Below are positions 49,691-63,057 of a stretch of DNA of 64,000 nt, piece after piece. This stretch comes from Erythrocercus mccallii (Eukaryota; Chordata; Aves; Passeriformes; Dicruridae). Where the stretch lies: NCBI GenBank assembly GCA_013397435.1, contig VZRG01001977.1, positions 62,001 through 126,000 on the forward strand, read 5' to 3'. Position 1 is the stretch's first letter. Every line of letters starts with the position of its first letter. The position numbers and the translations under genes were made by a program. The notes beneath the pieces are model-generated. The model saw nothing but the letters and a program-made list of their open reading frames with translations. It was not told where the DNA came from and ran no database searches.

Positions 49691-52600
49691 ATTAATTTCA
49701 GAGCTATGAGTTGTGTGTATTCAAACATTCATTTCTGATGGAGCAGTTCCCAGGTAATTTCTGTGAGCTGATTGTTCTCATCCTTGCTCAACTCAGAGAT
49801 TAAATTTGTATCCCTTCTGTAACAATATTCTCACTCCACCTTTTTAAATATTGGCTGTTTAGTTTCAGTTAGTTACTTTGGAATTCCTGAAGAGTCAGTT
49901 CCCAGGGAATGGCCACTGTTTCTTTCCCGTAAAGAAGCAGTCACTTCTGGAAGGCTACTTTTCCGCCTCGCATCTTTCCCCAGACTGTACAGACAGCGCA
50001 TATTTAGATGAACAATTTTATTGGCATATCTATAAAAAAATCAGTTCCCCTGAATCATGATAGTAATGGTCCTCTTTTATCTGCCTTGTTTTCTCACAAT
50101 GATAGCAAACACTGAGAAGGTCTTCCAATCAGTATTTTATGATGGCAGAGTCCTCTTTAGAAAGTCTGTGTGAAATATGCATACGTGGTAGGAACTAAAA
50201 AAGGAGACAGCTTTTCTTCTGCACTGTGCAGAAACAATTCCACGTCCTTGTTTCACTCTAAGTTCACTCTAAAATGTAATTGAACAAGTCTGAAGATTTA
50301 TTTAGTAAATTGTCATCTAAATCCATGGAGGAAAGAAGTGTTTACTGTAATAGTCCAGAAATCTTTATAAATGTAATAGTTAATCCCTTACAATTCAGGC
50401 CCAACAAAAATGTGTGCCAATATTACTTTCTCATAATTGAAGCCTATTCATCTTTCTAAACAGATGAAATGCATTTGTCATATTTATCAGGAAATCTGGG
50501 GTGAAAACCACAGCCTTCTGTCTGAACCTTTAGTAAGAAAAGGAGTTGTAGTTGCAGCATTAAAAAAAAAGGAGTCATGACAATTTTTTTTTCATGCAGC
50601 TACAAAGAAACACCACCCACAAAAGTAATCAAGGTCTATATTAAGGAATAGCTTTCAAAAACTTATGGTTCAGATTATTTCAATTGCCAGCACTTCAGAG
50701 CCTGATTCTCAAAATGAGAAAATGATACATGGAGAATAAATAGAAGAACATTCAGTGTTTCATTTTTTGGCATTATTAGTACATTTTAGATGGCATGTGC
50801 TAGTAAACTAGAGTACAGCATTGGAATTTGGATTAAATTATAGGTTTTATTTCTTCCAAGAGAGATAAATTAAAACAAATCCTGTGTGAGCTGGTTTGAG
50901 TTCAGCATTTTGCAATCAGTTCAGTTAAATAAGCAACTGAACTAACCTATATAGTACATGTCAAATCTTTTCTTATAAACTAATGCAGTTGAGTTTAAAA
51001 GCACTTCTTACTGTTATATTCCAACTGGTGCAAGTGGTGATACATAAAATAAACATCCATAGAGAAAAAACACTTTTAGTTTTTAGTTTGTAGATTGATG
51101 GTAAAAAAGAAATTCAAACCTCCCTGGAAATTAATTTTATCCCATAAGACCAGCAAAACAATGGTAAGTATGCAATCTGCCTCACAAAAAGATGATTTAA
51201 TGTCTTCATAGCTCTAAAAGAGCTTGGTGTGGCCTTCAATCTCAAAGACAATTTCACCTGTTGAAAAGCTTGACTGAATTATCAAAACATGTCATGAATA
51301 AAAAGTTTAAGGTATTATTTCTTCTATTTCTTAAAGCCATGTGGACCTGTAAAGGCTTTGCTTTTATACATTGGAATAGAAAGGAGTTTTCATGTGACAA
51401 TATTATTGCAAAGGATTTTAGGCATGAACTGATTGTGGATTTTTAAACCATTTTGAAGATTAGCAATATTAACAACACAATCTAACAATAATGTATTTGT
51501 TAACAAAGTGGAAGATTTTAAAATGGTTAGTAATAGGATAATATGAAATTGAATTTTGTGGGAGATGGTCAAAAAGGAAGGAGACAGCAGAACACAAAGC
51601 TGCTACAGCATCATCCTGTTGCAGTTGTAAAGGGTAGTCAGGCATGTTGAAGACAATATAAGGTTAAGAGGAAAAATGAAGAAACAAACCCAATTTAAAT
51701 TTTATCAAATCAGATGTCTTTTACTGTTGCAGACTACAAAGAACAGGCAAATTTTCCTGCAACTTAACTGCAAATGCTACTTTTATTCAGGAATCCAAAT
51801 TGTTTCTCTTTCACTAAGTATAAAAATAAAAAATTGTAGAATAAACTAAGAAAAATTATGTGCTGTCATCCAGAAGATAAGCAGGAAGTGAGTAACAGGA
51901 TGGATTTGTGAACAGCAAACCAAGTTAATCAAGTTTTATTTCCCTCTACAACAGGGTAGCAGCTCTTGTGAATGAGGGATAGGCAATGGTATATTTTAAT
52001 TTTAATAACTCTTTTGAAAAATGTCTCAAATAACATTCTCATAAACCATCTAGGGAAATGCAATCTAGGTCATACATTGGCAACATTAAAGGCTGTATGC
52101 CAGATTGAATTTCCCTCTCCAAATTCTGTGATTAAGAACCTTGTGCAAGTTGTGAGATGTCACATCTCACCCAAGATGCCTTGTGCTGGTAATGTTGCCT
52201 CTGTAAAGACAGTGGCTTCTCTCATGGATCCCTGCAAGTGTGCAGTGAGCCCTGCTGGCAGGGCAGGCACGAGGACAGAGACACAAATGGAGGGTGAGAG
52301 CGCTGTAACGAGAAATAGCTCCCAGAAGCTGAGCTCTGCCTGCAAGCCCCTTTATTAGCTCTCCTGATGGCAACTGGAAAGGCTGCTAAACCCCCAATAT
52401 TTACAGGAGGTTGGCTCCTTTGAACAGGTGCAAGATAACTGTGCATCCATCTTCTGGCCTCTCTCGCAGCAAGTCAAAATAGATACATACATTTTTGTGT
52501 TACTCTTGCTGTACATTTAGTAGTGGTTGCAAAGTACTCATAATACTATCAAGTGTGGAAACCTCTTGCTTCTTGGTCCAGAGCAAGTGGAACTGCTCAG

Positions 52601-53204
52601 CAGTGAAAATATGAAGAGATGTATTTGGAATCAAAGCTTACAGCCTGAGAAATAACAGGTGGTAATGAATCAGCAGCAACAGCTAACTGTTCATTCTCTG
52701 CTAAACTGTCCAAAGCTTGGCTTAGAAGTACAAGAATTAATTAGCTGATGTCAGGATTAGAAGCAATGATCAGTAATGGACCACCTGGGCATGTTTATGT
52801 CCACTGAAGTCAGTGGATAGTGCTGATATCAGCAAGAGAGAGCAGGACTGATGCAAGCCAGGAAAGTAAGAGTGACCTGGCTCTGCTTCTGAGTTTTGTT
52901 TTGGAGGTAGATTAGTAGCAGAGTTTTCTGTCTGATGAATGACTCTGATCTGTTACTCATCAACTAAACAAGCCAACACAGAATTAAAACAAAGCAACTC
53001 GACTGCAAATGAAGCAGAGTGTGGGTGCCAGCTGTGCCCAGCTCTTGCTCCAGAGTGAACCTGTCAGGCTGCACGTTCAGACAGTTGGTATCACTGTGTG
53101 TGACAAAGAGGATTGGGAACTGCTTTGGAACCAAGGGCTTTCTGACACTTTTATTAGGTGATCCAGACATTTCTTGATCCAATAAAGATGTGATCCTGTG
53201 AATC

Positions 53205-53300
53205 TTCTCTAGGTGGACTGCTTCAGCAGGGGGATTGGACTGCACAATCTCCAGAGGTCCCTTCCAACCCCAGCAGTTCAGTGCTTCTGTGTGACAAATG
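53205..53300 (+). mobile_element. CR1-like LINE 3'-end fragment, sense
   Basis: The stretch ggtggactgcttcagcaggg, ggattggactgcacaatctc, cagaggtcccttccaacccc and a degraded tail (gttcagtgcttctgtgtga) follow the usual CR1 3' end, with the terminal octamer repeat altered. It appears older or of a different subfamily from the 36672-36814 copy. Part of a 138-codon minus-strand ORF overlaps it and is not a gene. Confidence 0.8.
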
Positions 53301-56300
53301 TCTGAGAGAGCCACTGTCCTGCCTAGCACGGCCAGCCACAGAGCAAAGAATGACTCAGCTAAGAAAAACCAACATTTCATTAACTCATCAGATGTAAAAG
53401 CGTGAGGAATGCAGAAAAGCTGTGCAAAGTACAGTAAAGCTTTACCAGAAGATCCCAGAGGACCACAGTAGAGGTGAAGAGAATACAGTTAACCTTTATG
53501 AAATCTTAGTTAACTAACATTGGGCTGAACAAGATAAAATGTGGCAACAGAAGTATACTGGTATGATCTGGTTTATTGACATACTTGTATACAAATACCT
53601 TGACTAGCATGGGTAATTGCAATAACTTAAATATTAAAAATCCTAGCAAGCAATTGCTACAAGACACTAAAATTAATTACTCATATTTTGAAGTGTTGCT
53701 AAAACAGCAGAAGTCAGCAAGACTGCTGTTTTTACAGGACATTAAAGGATAGCTATTAAAACCTTTTGCCCTGCACATGATTATTTTGAACGATGCAAAT
53801 TACAGTTCTGTGTTTCCTTCCAAAGGTCTGTAGGCAATAAGATTTCTCTTTCCAAATGTTATTTTTTTTCTTTAAAGAATGTGTGTACATCATTAAACCA
53901 AGCTTGCTCTTCTACCTATTTTTTTAGAGAAGAGCTATCTTCCTATTGGTGTATTATAAGGAATGAAGTTGCCTCCCCCTTCACAGAAGATGGCACAATT
54001 CAGAAGAAGTTGTTTCAGAACATACTCAGTTTAATTACAGGATCAGTGAACACAGCAACATTTTCTTGGCAACAGGTAGAAAAGCTGGCAGTTACTCATT
54101 TTCTCTGGAGCAGTTTCTTGGCATTGCATCACTGCATTAGAAACTTGGATTTTATTTCTCACTTTGTTTTTCTGTTCCCCTGCTTCATTTCTTCTTTATC
54201 AGTTTTCTCCTAGTGGTACATAAAAATAACATGCTGCATTCTTTGTTATGATGAAAAAAATTAACTCATTTGCTTTTAAATCATAAACAGTAATGTAATG
54301 TGGTAAGAATGCTGTGCATATACGTATGCCTTATTTGATAATAAATAAAGTAGATAAATTAAGATCATGAAGAAGAGATTAGTGTTGAATGTTAAACTGA
54401 TGCAATTGCCATTGCTGAACTTACATATTAAAATATATTGCATGCATAAGAAAAAATCAGGTTTATAATGTAAATCTACTGGTACATCAAGCAAGAGAAA
54501 ACCCTTAGGGAAGAAAAAGAACAGTCACCAGCAGTCCTTGTGACTTATGGTAGAGTTTAATTGCTGTAGCCTTATTGCCCCACTGCCCCATGAAGTTCAT
54601 ATCTATTGATCACTGCATCTATTATGTTGAATTTAATACTTGGAAGTAGATGTCATATATTAGGAGCAGTATTTTTCAGAGAAAATCTATTGTTCTCCTT
54701 CCCTTGTCCTTTGATAAACTAAACAAAACAAGAGAAGTGCTGACTGAAAAGAAAGATGGTGGAAGACCTGAGTATCTTTACTTTTCTATAATTTAATATA
54801 ATCATACAGAGAATATGAAGAATTAATCAACAATCTGCACTCGATCAGTGATGGAGCTCTCTGGGCGAAGATGAGTCACAAAGAATGACAGACTTAATAG
54901 TAACTGATAGAGGTTTTAGGAAACCATTTGTATATCTGTCTAGCATTCAAAACTATTTTGCTTTTTGCTATATACTTAACTTTATTTTTTTCATTGTTAC
55001 TTTTAATGCTATCTCAAAATAGTGTTAATAATAATTTTCTCTTCATAAATTAAAAAAGTATTTTTGCTCAACTACATCATTATTTCTGTGCTTGTACATC
55101 ATATAGAAGATAGAAACAGATTCTTCTTAGGACCGGACCATGCCATGCCTGTACTCTGGCCTTAAAATTTTTTTGTAACTCTACACAAGATCATTTCATC
55201 CAAAGGAAAAAACCAGCACTGGAAATGTTTCTTTTATGTTGTCCTTTCTGATTACTTAATGCCATTGTAGAATAGTAATTGAATGTGGCTCCCATTACTG
55301 ATCTGCCTCATGTACATTGTCACGTCTTGAAACAGTTTCTGGTTCTGCAGTTTCTAGGACTGGAAGGAGTACCAAGATAAGGTAATTTTTTCAAATTTTT
55401 TTTTTTGTCTTAGGAAGTAATTTTACCCCAGTGCCAAAGTAAAATATTTAAATTCCTATTTTTTAGGTCTGCAAATCAGAGAGTAGGGCAGTACTTTATT
55501 AGGTTAAGATGTTATACTGTGTTTTGTTGAAAGCATAGCTTTAGAGTTGAGGTTTATTTAATATGAATTGTGAAATAGTTTCTGCACATTTGTGCCCTTC
55601 CATAAAAAAAACCCAAAATATTTTCAGCGGTAGTGAGGAACAGGACAAAAAGAGTTAATCAAAGAGTACAGCTTCTGGAGAAGTTTAAACTTCTCCTCTA
55701 AACACTCAGCACAGTGGTAGCCTAAAATTTTAATTTAAATTTTTGCATGATGCTATGAAGTGTTTATAAGACTTTGCAGTGTTTTTCACTAAGTCTGTAA
55801 AAAATATAGTAACATTTTTTTACCAGAAGTGTTGATTATCTTTGTGTAGCTCTCACTTAAGTGGCTTGAGCTTATCCCTAACAATTTTAAGACAGGGATG
55901 GCATAGAACTCTACCCACAGATGATAGATTTTCTGCCTGATTTCTGTGTATATCATATTCTATATGTATTTTGTCAGGAAAACAGTTACTAGAACTAGAG
56001 AATGTTTCTTTTTCTGCAGAGACACCTTCATTCTGGAACAAGATTCTGTTTCTCTGATTACAGACATAGCAAACATTAAATTCAATGCTCAATACCCTGT
56101 GTCTTCACATAGTTTATTGAATCAGGCAAGCAGTCTTGGAAGCAAGTCTCATGTTCAGCTACTCACTTGTTCAAGTATGTCACTGAATTTTGCCTCAAAA
56201 AGGGCTGTACTGAACCTTTATGATCTCTTTGTGCATTTTAAAAATTTGTAAATATCTACATACAGTATCAGAATTTGATTTCAAAGGATTTGGCTGGAAA

Positions 56301-56506
56301 ATATAAACTGGATTGTTATTCCACTGGTTTTAGTTCTTTTTCAGAACTCATTTGAGTGCGTAAAGAAGAATTTTCTATTTAACGCTACTTTTAGTAGTAG
56401 TCTTCTCAAATATTCTTTCTTTGGAAAGAATGTTAAATATGGATTTGCTCTTTTCATCTTGTGTCTTCTTTTCCTTTTGACTGCATCTTACACTACAGTT
56501 TATATA
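53301..56506. other. Intergenic, no gene seen
   Basis: AT-rich sequence. Overlapping ORFs at 55853-56092 (minus) and 55946-56251 (plus) are in balanced composition but unrecognised. No transposon was seen. Confidence 0.5.
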
Positions 56507-56590
56507 ATGATAAATATGAGAGTAATGCCTGCTGATTTTGACTCATTTTGGATGATAAATATGAGATTAACCACGAATGATTTTGACTCA
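56507..56590. repeat. Diverged 39-bp direct duplication
   Basis: Copies at 56507-56545 and 56552-56590 share atgataaatatgaga at the start and gattttgactca at the end, with a more diverged centre. They are 45 bp apart start to start. Confidence 0.85.
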
Positions 56591-59500
56591 CTTCTGATTT
56601 CCTTTCTCCTTTTCTTTTCAGGCTTAGTCACTGCTATTGTAAAAATATTTGCTGTCTTTACAGAAGTTCCCAAAAGATTTTTGACTACAACTTGGGTGTA
56701 TCCTGTTATTCATACATATATAATTGATCCACCTATACATGTTCTTAATTAACTGTCAGTTAATTACAAATCTCCTTATTTTTTTCCAAATATAAAATAC
56801 ACTTTTTTCCTATCATGCTGTGCCACACTCCAAATAGCATTTGACGAATTTACCCAATCTTTATTTAGATACACTCATCCTGGTAAAAGATAAAAAAAAT
56901 ATATTTTTGGCAGCTAAACATAGTAGGCTTTTAATTGTTCTACTTTTACTAGACTTAGTAGCTGAATTTCTTGCAAGAATATAAATTTTTCCAGAGGTGC
57001 CCAGCATTGTCACATTTCCAGACTGAAAGTACTTAGAAGTCCAGACCTATTTCAGCAATTTTCTATACTCTGAATCTAGAGTGAATATTCTGTTCCCAGT
57101 TTCAAATGTTAAGAAATAGTTTCTTTTTTTCTTTTAAAAGTCTTTATCTCATTTATTTCTAACAGAATACTTACTTAATCACATGGTATTTACTATGACT
57201 TCTCAATAGTGTGTGTGTGTGTTTCTGCAACTTTTGCAGAAGTTGTAAGTCATTTATTTGCAGAGTAGAGGCTTACTGTTAATCTGGTTATCTTATAATT
57301 TTCTAATAATTAATGTGAGAAAAACCTTTTTCTGAACTGAAATTGTGATATAGCTTGCTTTTGACCCATTCTAATGTAGAAAGCAATTTTTAATTTTTTT
57401 CAATTTTTCACACAGTTAATTTTCAGTTCGATTTATATTTTTTCATAATCCTTTTCATATGTTGTTTTCTTTGAACTGAGTTTTATTATTGCCATTTACA
57501 ATATCAACCCTCATAAGAGTGAGGAATAGAGGACAGAAAGGAAAAGTAAGAATAAACAACTTATAGTCGTAATAATTCTTAATTAGCTGCTGCTGCTTTG
57601 GATCCTTTAAACATGGTGATAATTAATGTGGAAAGCTCTGGAAGCCTTCATAAGCTAGCTTGATCATCTGAAGAATGCCGGTACTTATTAGGGAAAGTTC
57701 ATGATTCATATGCAAGGATTAAGCCAAGAGAATCTTGTGACCTAAGCAGCCTGGCTCTCCAGTGGTAAAAATGGGATTTTCTTATCTTACAAAAAATCAT
57801 AATTGTGACAGACAGGGGGATGGGAGCAGACAGGACACATTAGGAGTGAGCTACACGCCGGTTGTAGGGCAATCACCATTTTGGCACATTGCTGGTACCA
57901 TGATAGAAATACAAAGTTAAACTGCTGCACACAAAGTGTTCCATAAAGATGAATCAGAACATTCCTGAGAAGTGGTAGTGAGGAGAATTGTAACATGAAA
58001 TTTGGGGGGGGATTTATGTTCAACATATGAGTTATCCTTAAGAAATTTTTAGTCATTTGCCTCATTGTTCTTCCCTGGGTACTTAGCACTTAAACCCAAA
58101 CACATGAACTTTTTTCACAGTGGTAGGTGGACAATTCTGGATGTCAGATTTGGAGGGATGACATGAAATCTAATCCTTCTTCTAATAGTAAATATTGACT
58201 TGAAGTCAGTCAACTTCAATACTTCTATTTCCACAACCGAGTTAATAATTTAACTTTTGATCTGTACATTTAGAGCCTTGACAAAAAAGGCCTTTGAAAT
58301 ATGAACAATAAAGGATGCACAGCATAAGTGAGCATTGCAAACCAGCTCCCTGAGACAGTCACATAAACACACTATCCTTTAGCAGAGCTCATTGGTATAA
58401 ACAATCTTGGTTATATTTAGATGCCTTGCCACCTATTCTCTCCTTTTCCTAGTGCTCTGTCTCACTGCATTTGACAAATTGAAGGGGAAATTGAAAGTAC
58501 AAAAGCTGTTACTATCATCACTTTTTTACTGGAATCTGCAGTCACAAGCACGAGAAAAGTAAAACACATATTGCTTTCATTTTTTTTTTTTTAAGAATGG
58601 ATAAATATCAGTAGGCAAAAATGTAATCATTGTATGTAACTGATGATCCTCTTGACTTTTTAAAAAATCATGCTGGCAAATTCCTTAGCCTTCCCAATGC
58701 TGAGATTTCTGGCAGTTATTTGAGTGTTCCAGTGGTAGCTTTTGTGGGAACTGCAGAGGTGGGGTCACGGCGAACTCCATTCTGTGCAGTCTTGTATTGT
58801 ACCAAGCAGTCATAAAGAGTGATGATGTAAGGGACATACACAGACAGGCCACTCACTGTAATATTACATCAGGGGGTTCATTTGAGTTCTGTGGAGGAAA
58901 TACTTTTAAAGCTTCATGCAAAGAGATGATTTGTAGGAAAAAATTCCCATCATTATACTCCTGTTCTTAGTCACAACATCTCACATTTACATGTATTCAC
59001 ACCTTCCTTTGCCATCCTGTTGAGTTGTGATTGAAATTAAAAAGTCATATGATGAAAAATATAATGCATAGCAGTACATACAGCAAATTCCATTACTACT
59101 ATAAATTGTATCTTTGGTACTATTAGCTAGAGATGTTTTATTTACTGGCATCTATTCCTATAATCAGTGTATGTGCAAGAGGGTGTCTGCCCCAGACAAA
59201 AGTGAGCCCTAGAAGGTTTTATAGTCTTTCAAAAATCTGTACAGTTTGTACTGGGAAAAGTATTTCATTCATGTTTTATTCTCATTCCAAAGTTATACTC
59301 ATTGTGAATATCTAAATATACAGACTATACATAATCCTGACACTCGTACAGACATGAATTACCTCACTTTCCAACACAGCTTTAAATAACAGAATAGAAT
59401 ATTTTACCCATAAGAAAAGAATAAGCAAAACGAGGATTATGACAAAATTTAGATATTTTAATTTTCCCATAAGCATTGTAAAACAATAGCAAAATATACT

Positions 59501-62500
59501 TTTATTTATTTTATGTTGAGTAAAAAGAATAAAAATTCCTCAGTTCTGCAAGGCATTGTATCCAGGCAGTCCTGTTCCTCTGTGGAGTTCCATCACTGAA
59601 TTATGTTTGATGAAGGTTACAGGGCTTCTTGCAAAAGCACAGTTTGCACAGGGAAGAATAACACATTTATATATCATAAATAAAAACTACTTCTACAATG
59701 TTATACAGGTTTAGATTTTGGAGCCAAAGCCACTTCTATACTTATTGTCTGCTTCCTTGTGAGTATTGCCACTATCCATAACTCAAAATTATAAAGGATT
59801 TCTTCATAATAGGAAATGGGCTGAACAACTCAATTTCACAAATACCTGGAAAACAGATTATTGTAAAACAGTGCTGCATTTTGCTGAGCTTTACCTTGCA
59901 GTATTTATTTTGACAACCATTAAAAATTTGATGTAAGTAACTTAAACTCGGTCTTTATCAATATTTTAAGAATGTGGTGTATGGACTCTGTGAATTCCAT
60001 TAAGTGCCCTTAAATTTCACGAACAGAGTGGGGTTCCCTATAGAATGCTCTGCAGCAGGCTTGTATCAGAGAACAGATATTTGCTAAATCTTTTCTAAAT
60101 ATAAGTAACTTGGGCATTTTTGTTAACAGTTGTTGATTTGAACAATTTCATTGTAATGTGTCTTAATTAGGAGATACCCATTTTTCCCAACTATAAACCA
60201 TTTTAGCTATCGCACCAATCCACGTTTACAAAGATCTGACATTAGGCTGAAATGCATTTTTCAAATGGAGCAGATTTCATTACTAAATCAAACCTTCCCA
60301 CAAACAGAAGATAGCAGGAACACTAATCCATAAGCCTTTTCATTAAAACTTGACATAGATAAAAGAATGATAATTAAAGTAATGTGGTTATTTTAAAAGA
60401 CTTTTATTTTCAGAATATAAATAATTTTTGCAGAGAAATTATAGTCAATTCTCTCAGAAAATTGTTGTAAAGCTGATTTTCTTGTAAAACTGAGAGAGAT
60501 TTCTGCAGTATTTATATACTCCTACACATGATAAATGGTGTCGGTGCTGTCTTTTTTATTAGCATGTCTTTCCTACAGTATTTATGACATTAGAGGATTA
60601 ATAGTATTGGCTGTAGTCAAGTCAAGTGCAGAGAGAATCATGAGGGCTTCTCCGATGTATTTTAACTAAACTATTGCATTTTAGGACAAACTCTTGGGCT
60701 AACAACTGAGTTTGCCTTTTCCAGTAAATCCTTAAAAGATTTTCTATTCCAATTTGTCCTTGCTGGTAAACACTTGAGGAATTCTGATGGAATTGTGTAT
60801 GTGTACATCTTCGCATTGGTGAATAAGTGGTTATCACAATTAATTCAAGCTAGTGAAGATTTTGCCAGAAAATTTCAATCCAAGAATTAGAAGTCCTTAC
60901 AACAAACTATAACCACATTGTTTTCTGTCACTAACCACTAGTGATTCATAGGTCATTGTTTAAGGTGGCTGCAGTGAATATGTGCTTTTTACATTATTCA
61001 ATCTAGTCAAGCAGTTGCTTATGGATAAACCTTCTTCTACAGGTAAAAATCCATTCTAAGATAGGGAGTAAGAGTTAAATCAATAATGGGTGTGCATGAA
61101 GAGGGTAAATATTGAGTGAAAATGTGTATTTGTATAACTGAAACATGGAATCAATTATTTGTTGTGCCAAGTGTGAAATAACACCTACAAGCAGTACTTC
61201 TGAACCTAAGTTTTAAGAACAAAATGTAGTTTTCCTAGATGACTTCTGGATTATGCTGCTCATTTGACGGTGCTCTGCAGCTCAAAGCAAGTACTTGAGA
61301 TGTGTCTCTGGGATTACATCACAACAGCTCTTTATTTGGTCCAGCTACTGGAATAATGAAAAATAATTATCCAGCTATCAGGCAACATGCTTCTTTATAT
61401 GAAAGTCAAGCAATCTCCTTCTTGCCTGAGGTCACAGCCCAGCCCAGGCAGTGTTTGGTGTGAAGAGATGTACAGACACACAGCCCTGGGACACTGCCCT
61501 CACACACACAATTTCTCATTACAGTGGCAACTCCCGCTGCACCAAAGGAGCCTGTTTAAATGCAGAATTAAGTGTAGGATTTATGATTAATTTGTTGTTT
61601 CCTCTCCTCCTAAACCAATAGGAGCATTCCAGAAGAATGAGTACAAAGAAATTACCAGTAGTAATATCTAGAAGGTCATCATCCTTATTTATTCAGTGTG
61701 TTAATCCAGGTAGCAGTCTGTGTTCCAGAGAGGACCTCTGGGACAGGCACCAGCCATTTTTATCAACCAGCATTTACAGTCTCCAATGTTTAATCACTCT
61801 GCATTTAATAGGAGAGGGACCCTTCCTGTTCAGCAATTGTACGAATTGGGATTTTAGTTTTATGAATATAGCAGAAACATTTCACTTGGTAAATAATTAG
61901 GCCACAGAAAGGTTATCATGGATAATTCCTTCACTTTTGTACTGGTTTCACATACTTCAGACTTACTAATTCTCCAGATTCTGCAAGAATCACAGCCAAA
62001 ATCTCTCGAGTTTCATGTTATTGCCTATCACCAGTACTATTTGCTGTGTTGAAATGAAACCAAAATCAGCTTAGACACACTGAACATGTTAAAGGGAATT
62101 TGGTCTGGGTTTCCAGTTGATTTAAAACAGCCTATTCAAATCAAGACTTTTTCATAGATTGAGACTTGTTCTTTATTCACACTGATCTATGTGACACTTG
62201 TAATTTATAAAAGTGATTTTTTTGGGTGAAATATAGAAATAGGGACTCAATAAAATGTTCTGAGAACATTTTGCTGTATTTCATTAGAAGCAAAATGGTC
62301 TCACAAATCTACTTATTTAAAGGCATGTTAAACTTATAGTTGTGCAGGTCAGTTTCTGATTTCAAAGCCTTGTAGAGATGTCAGGTAATAGAGACACCTG
62401 CTTCTGTTGGGTTTTTTATGACTTATACCACAGGGATTTTTACAATACAACATTTAGTGTATACTTTTATACTGTAGAAAGTTTTACCAATATGATGATA

Positions 62501-62952
62501 ATGACATAAAAATCTTACTCTCGGTAGTTTTACAGAGACAATTACTGACTGTTTTGTCATTTGGACTTTATCTTTGATCATGTTACTTCCTGTGAGTTAA
62601 ATGTCTAGTTGCTTTATTTTTATGTGATATTTAGCCTTATCTAGTTCAATTTAGAATGTGTTTATAGGTGGAAATTATTTCTGCATGACAAATGCATGAT
62701 GTTTTCTATATTCATGCTCAATTTTATTTTGTCATTGAGAGTACCTGTAGGTTGCAGGAATAGATTTGTGCAGTTTATGAAGTGGTGTCATAAATAGAAT
62801 AGGCAGGCACAATGAGATAATATTAGAATACTCCTTTTTTTTCAGGATTTTTCTGATCTTGCATGTAAGAAAAATAATGTGCTGACTTTTCATTTTTTAA
62901 TCCTCTAAGGAACATAGTGACTTTAAGGATAATTAATCCCTCCTTACTTCAG
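56591..62952. other. Intergenic, no gene seen
   Basis: AT-rich sequence with a (GT)7 at 57209-57222 and a T13 at 58580-58592. No recognisable gene or transposon. If the exon-like block at 62953 is real, this would be part of its upstream intron. Confidence 0.5.
57209..57222. repeat. (GT)7 microsatellite
   Basis: Seven gt units. Downstream, caactt/aagttg forms a tiny inverted repeat. Confidence 0.8.
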
Positions 62953-63057
62953 GTGTCTAAAATCTGGGGACCGTGATGAACAAGAAGACTGTTTATCAGT
63001 GAAGAGTAATGGTGCTGTCAAAGAGTTATTAATCCTCTCACATGATAAGCATCTAAG
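62953..63057 (+). other. Candidate orphan exon, 105 nt
   Basis: The block is bounded by a good acceptor (taatccctccttacttcag, AG at 62951-62952) and a donor AAG|gtaggt at 63058. It is open for the whole 35-codon length in one + frame, with a symmetric phase: one leading G, two trailing bases. The translation reads like soluble protein (Cys-Leu-Lys-Ser-Gly-Asp-Arg-Asp-Glu-Gln-Glu-Asp at the start; Val-Lys-Glu-Leu-Leu-Ile-Leu-Ser-His-Asp-Lys at the end), but I do not recognise it. The minus strand is also open, with a passable acceptor (ctacctaccttag) and donor (gaa|gtaagg), so strand is uncertain. It may be an exon of an unannotated gene or lncRNA, an alternative distal PARN exon, or chance. 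Confidence 0.3.

Larger units (their letters stand above)
43279..53204. other. Intergenic, no gene seen
   Basis: Ten kilobases, mainly AT-rich. It contains an A/C-rich tract at 45225-45290, a slightly GC-richer patch at 46240-46460, an ATC microsatellite at 47013-47034, a T17 run at 49454-49470, an A/C-rich (AAAC) tract at 49640-49690 and another GC-richer patch at 52150-52350. ORFs in the GC-richer patches (46234-46503 minus, 51972-52358 plus) match nothing known. Confidence 0.5.

Noticed and set aside
51972..52358. 128-codon + strand ORF with Cys-rich second half
   Set aside because: It overlaps equally open frames on the other strand in a GC-richer patch, and I recognise no family. Treated as chance.
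52964..53380. 138-codon minus-strand ORF
   Set aside because: Its centre is the antisense of a CR1 3' end; no independent protein features.
55853..56092. Minus-strand ORF with two Cys-x2-Cys pairs suggesting a zinc finger
   Set aside because: Spacing fits no zinc-binding family I know, the ORF is only 79 codons, and the opposite strand is open as well.
62953..63057. Assigning the orphan exon to MRTFB or to a known PARN isoform
   Set aside because: The translation does not resemble either protein as I recall it, and mammalian MRTFB lies on the opposite strand.
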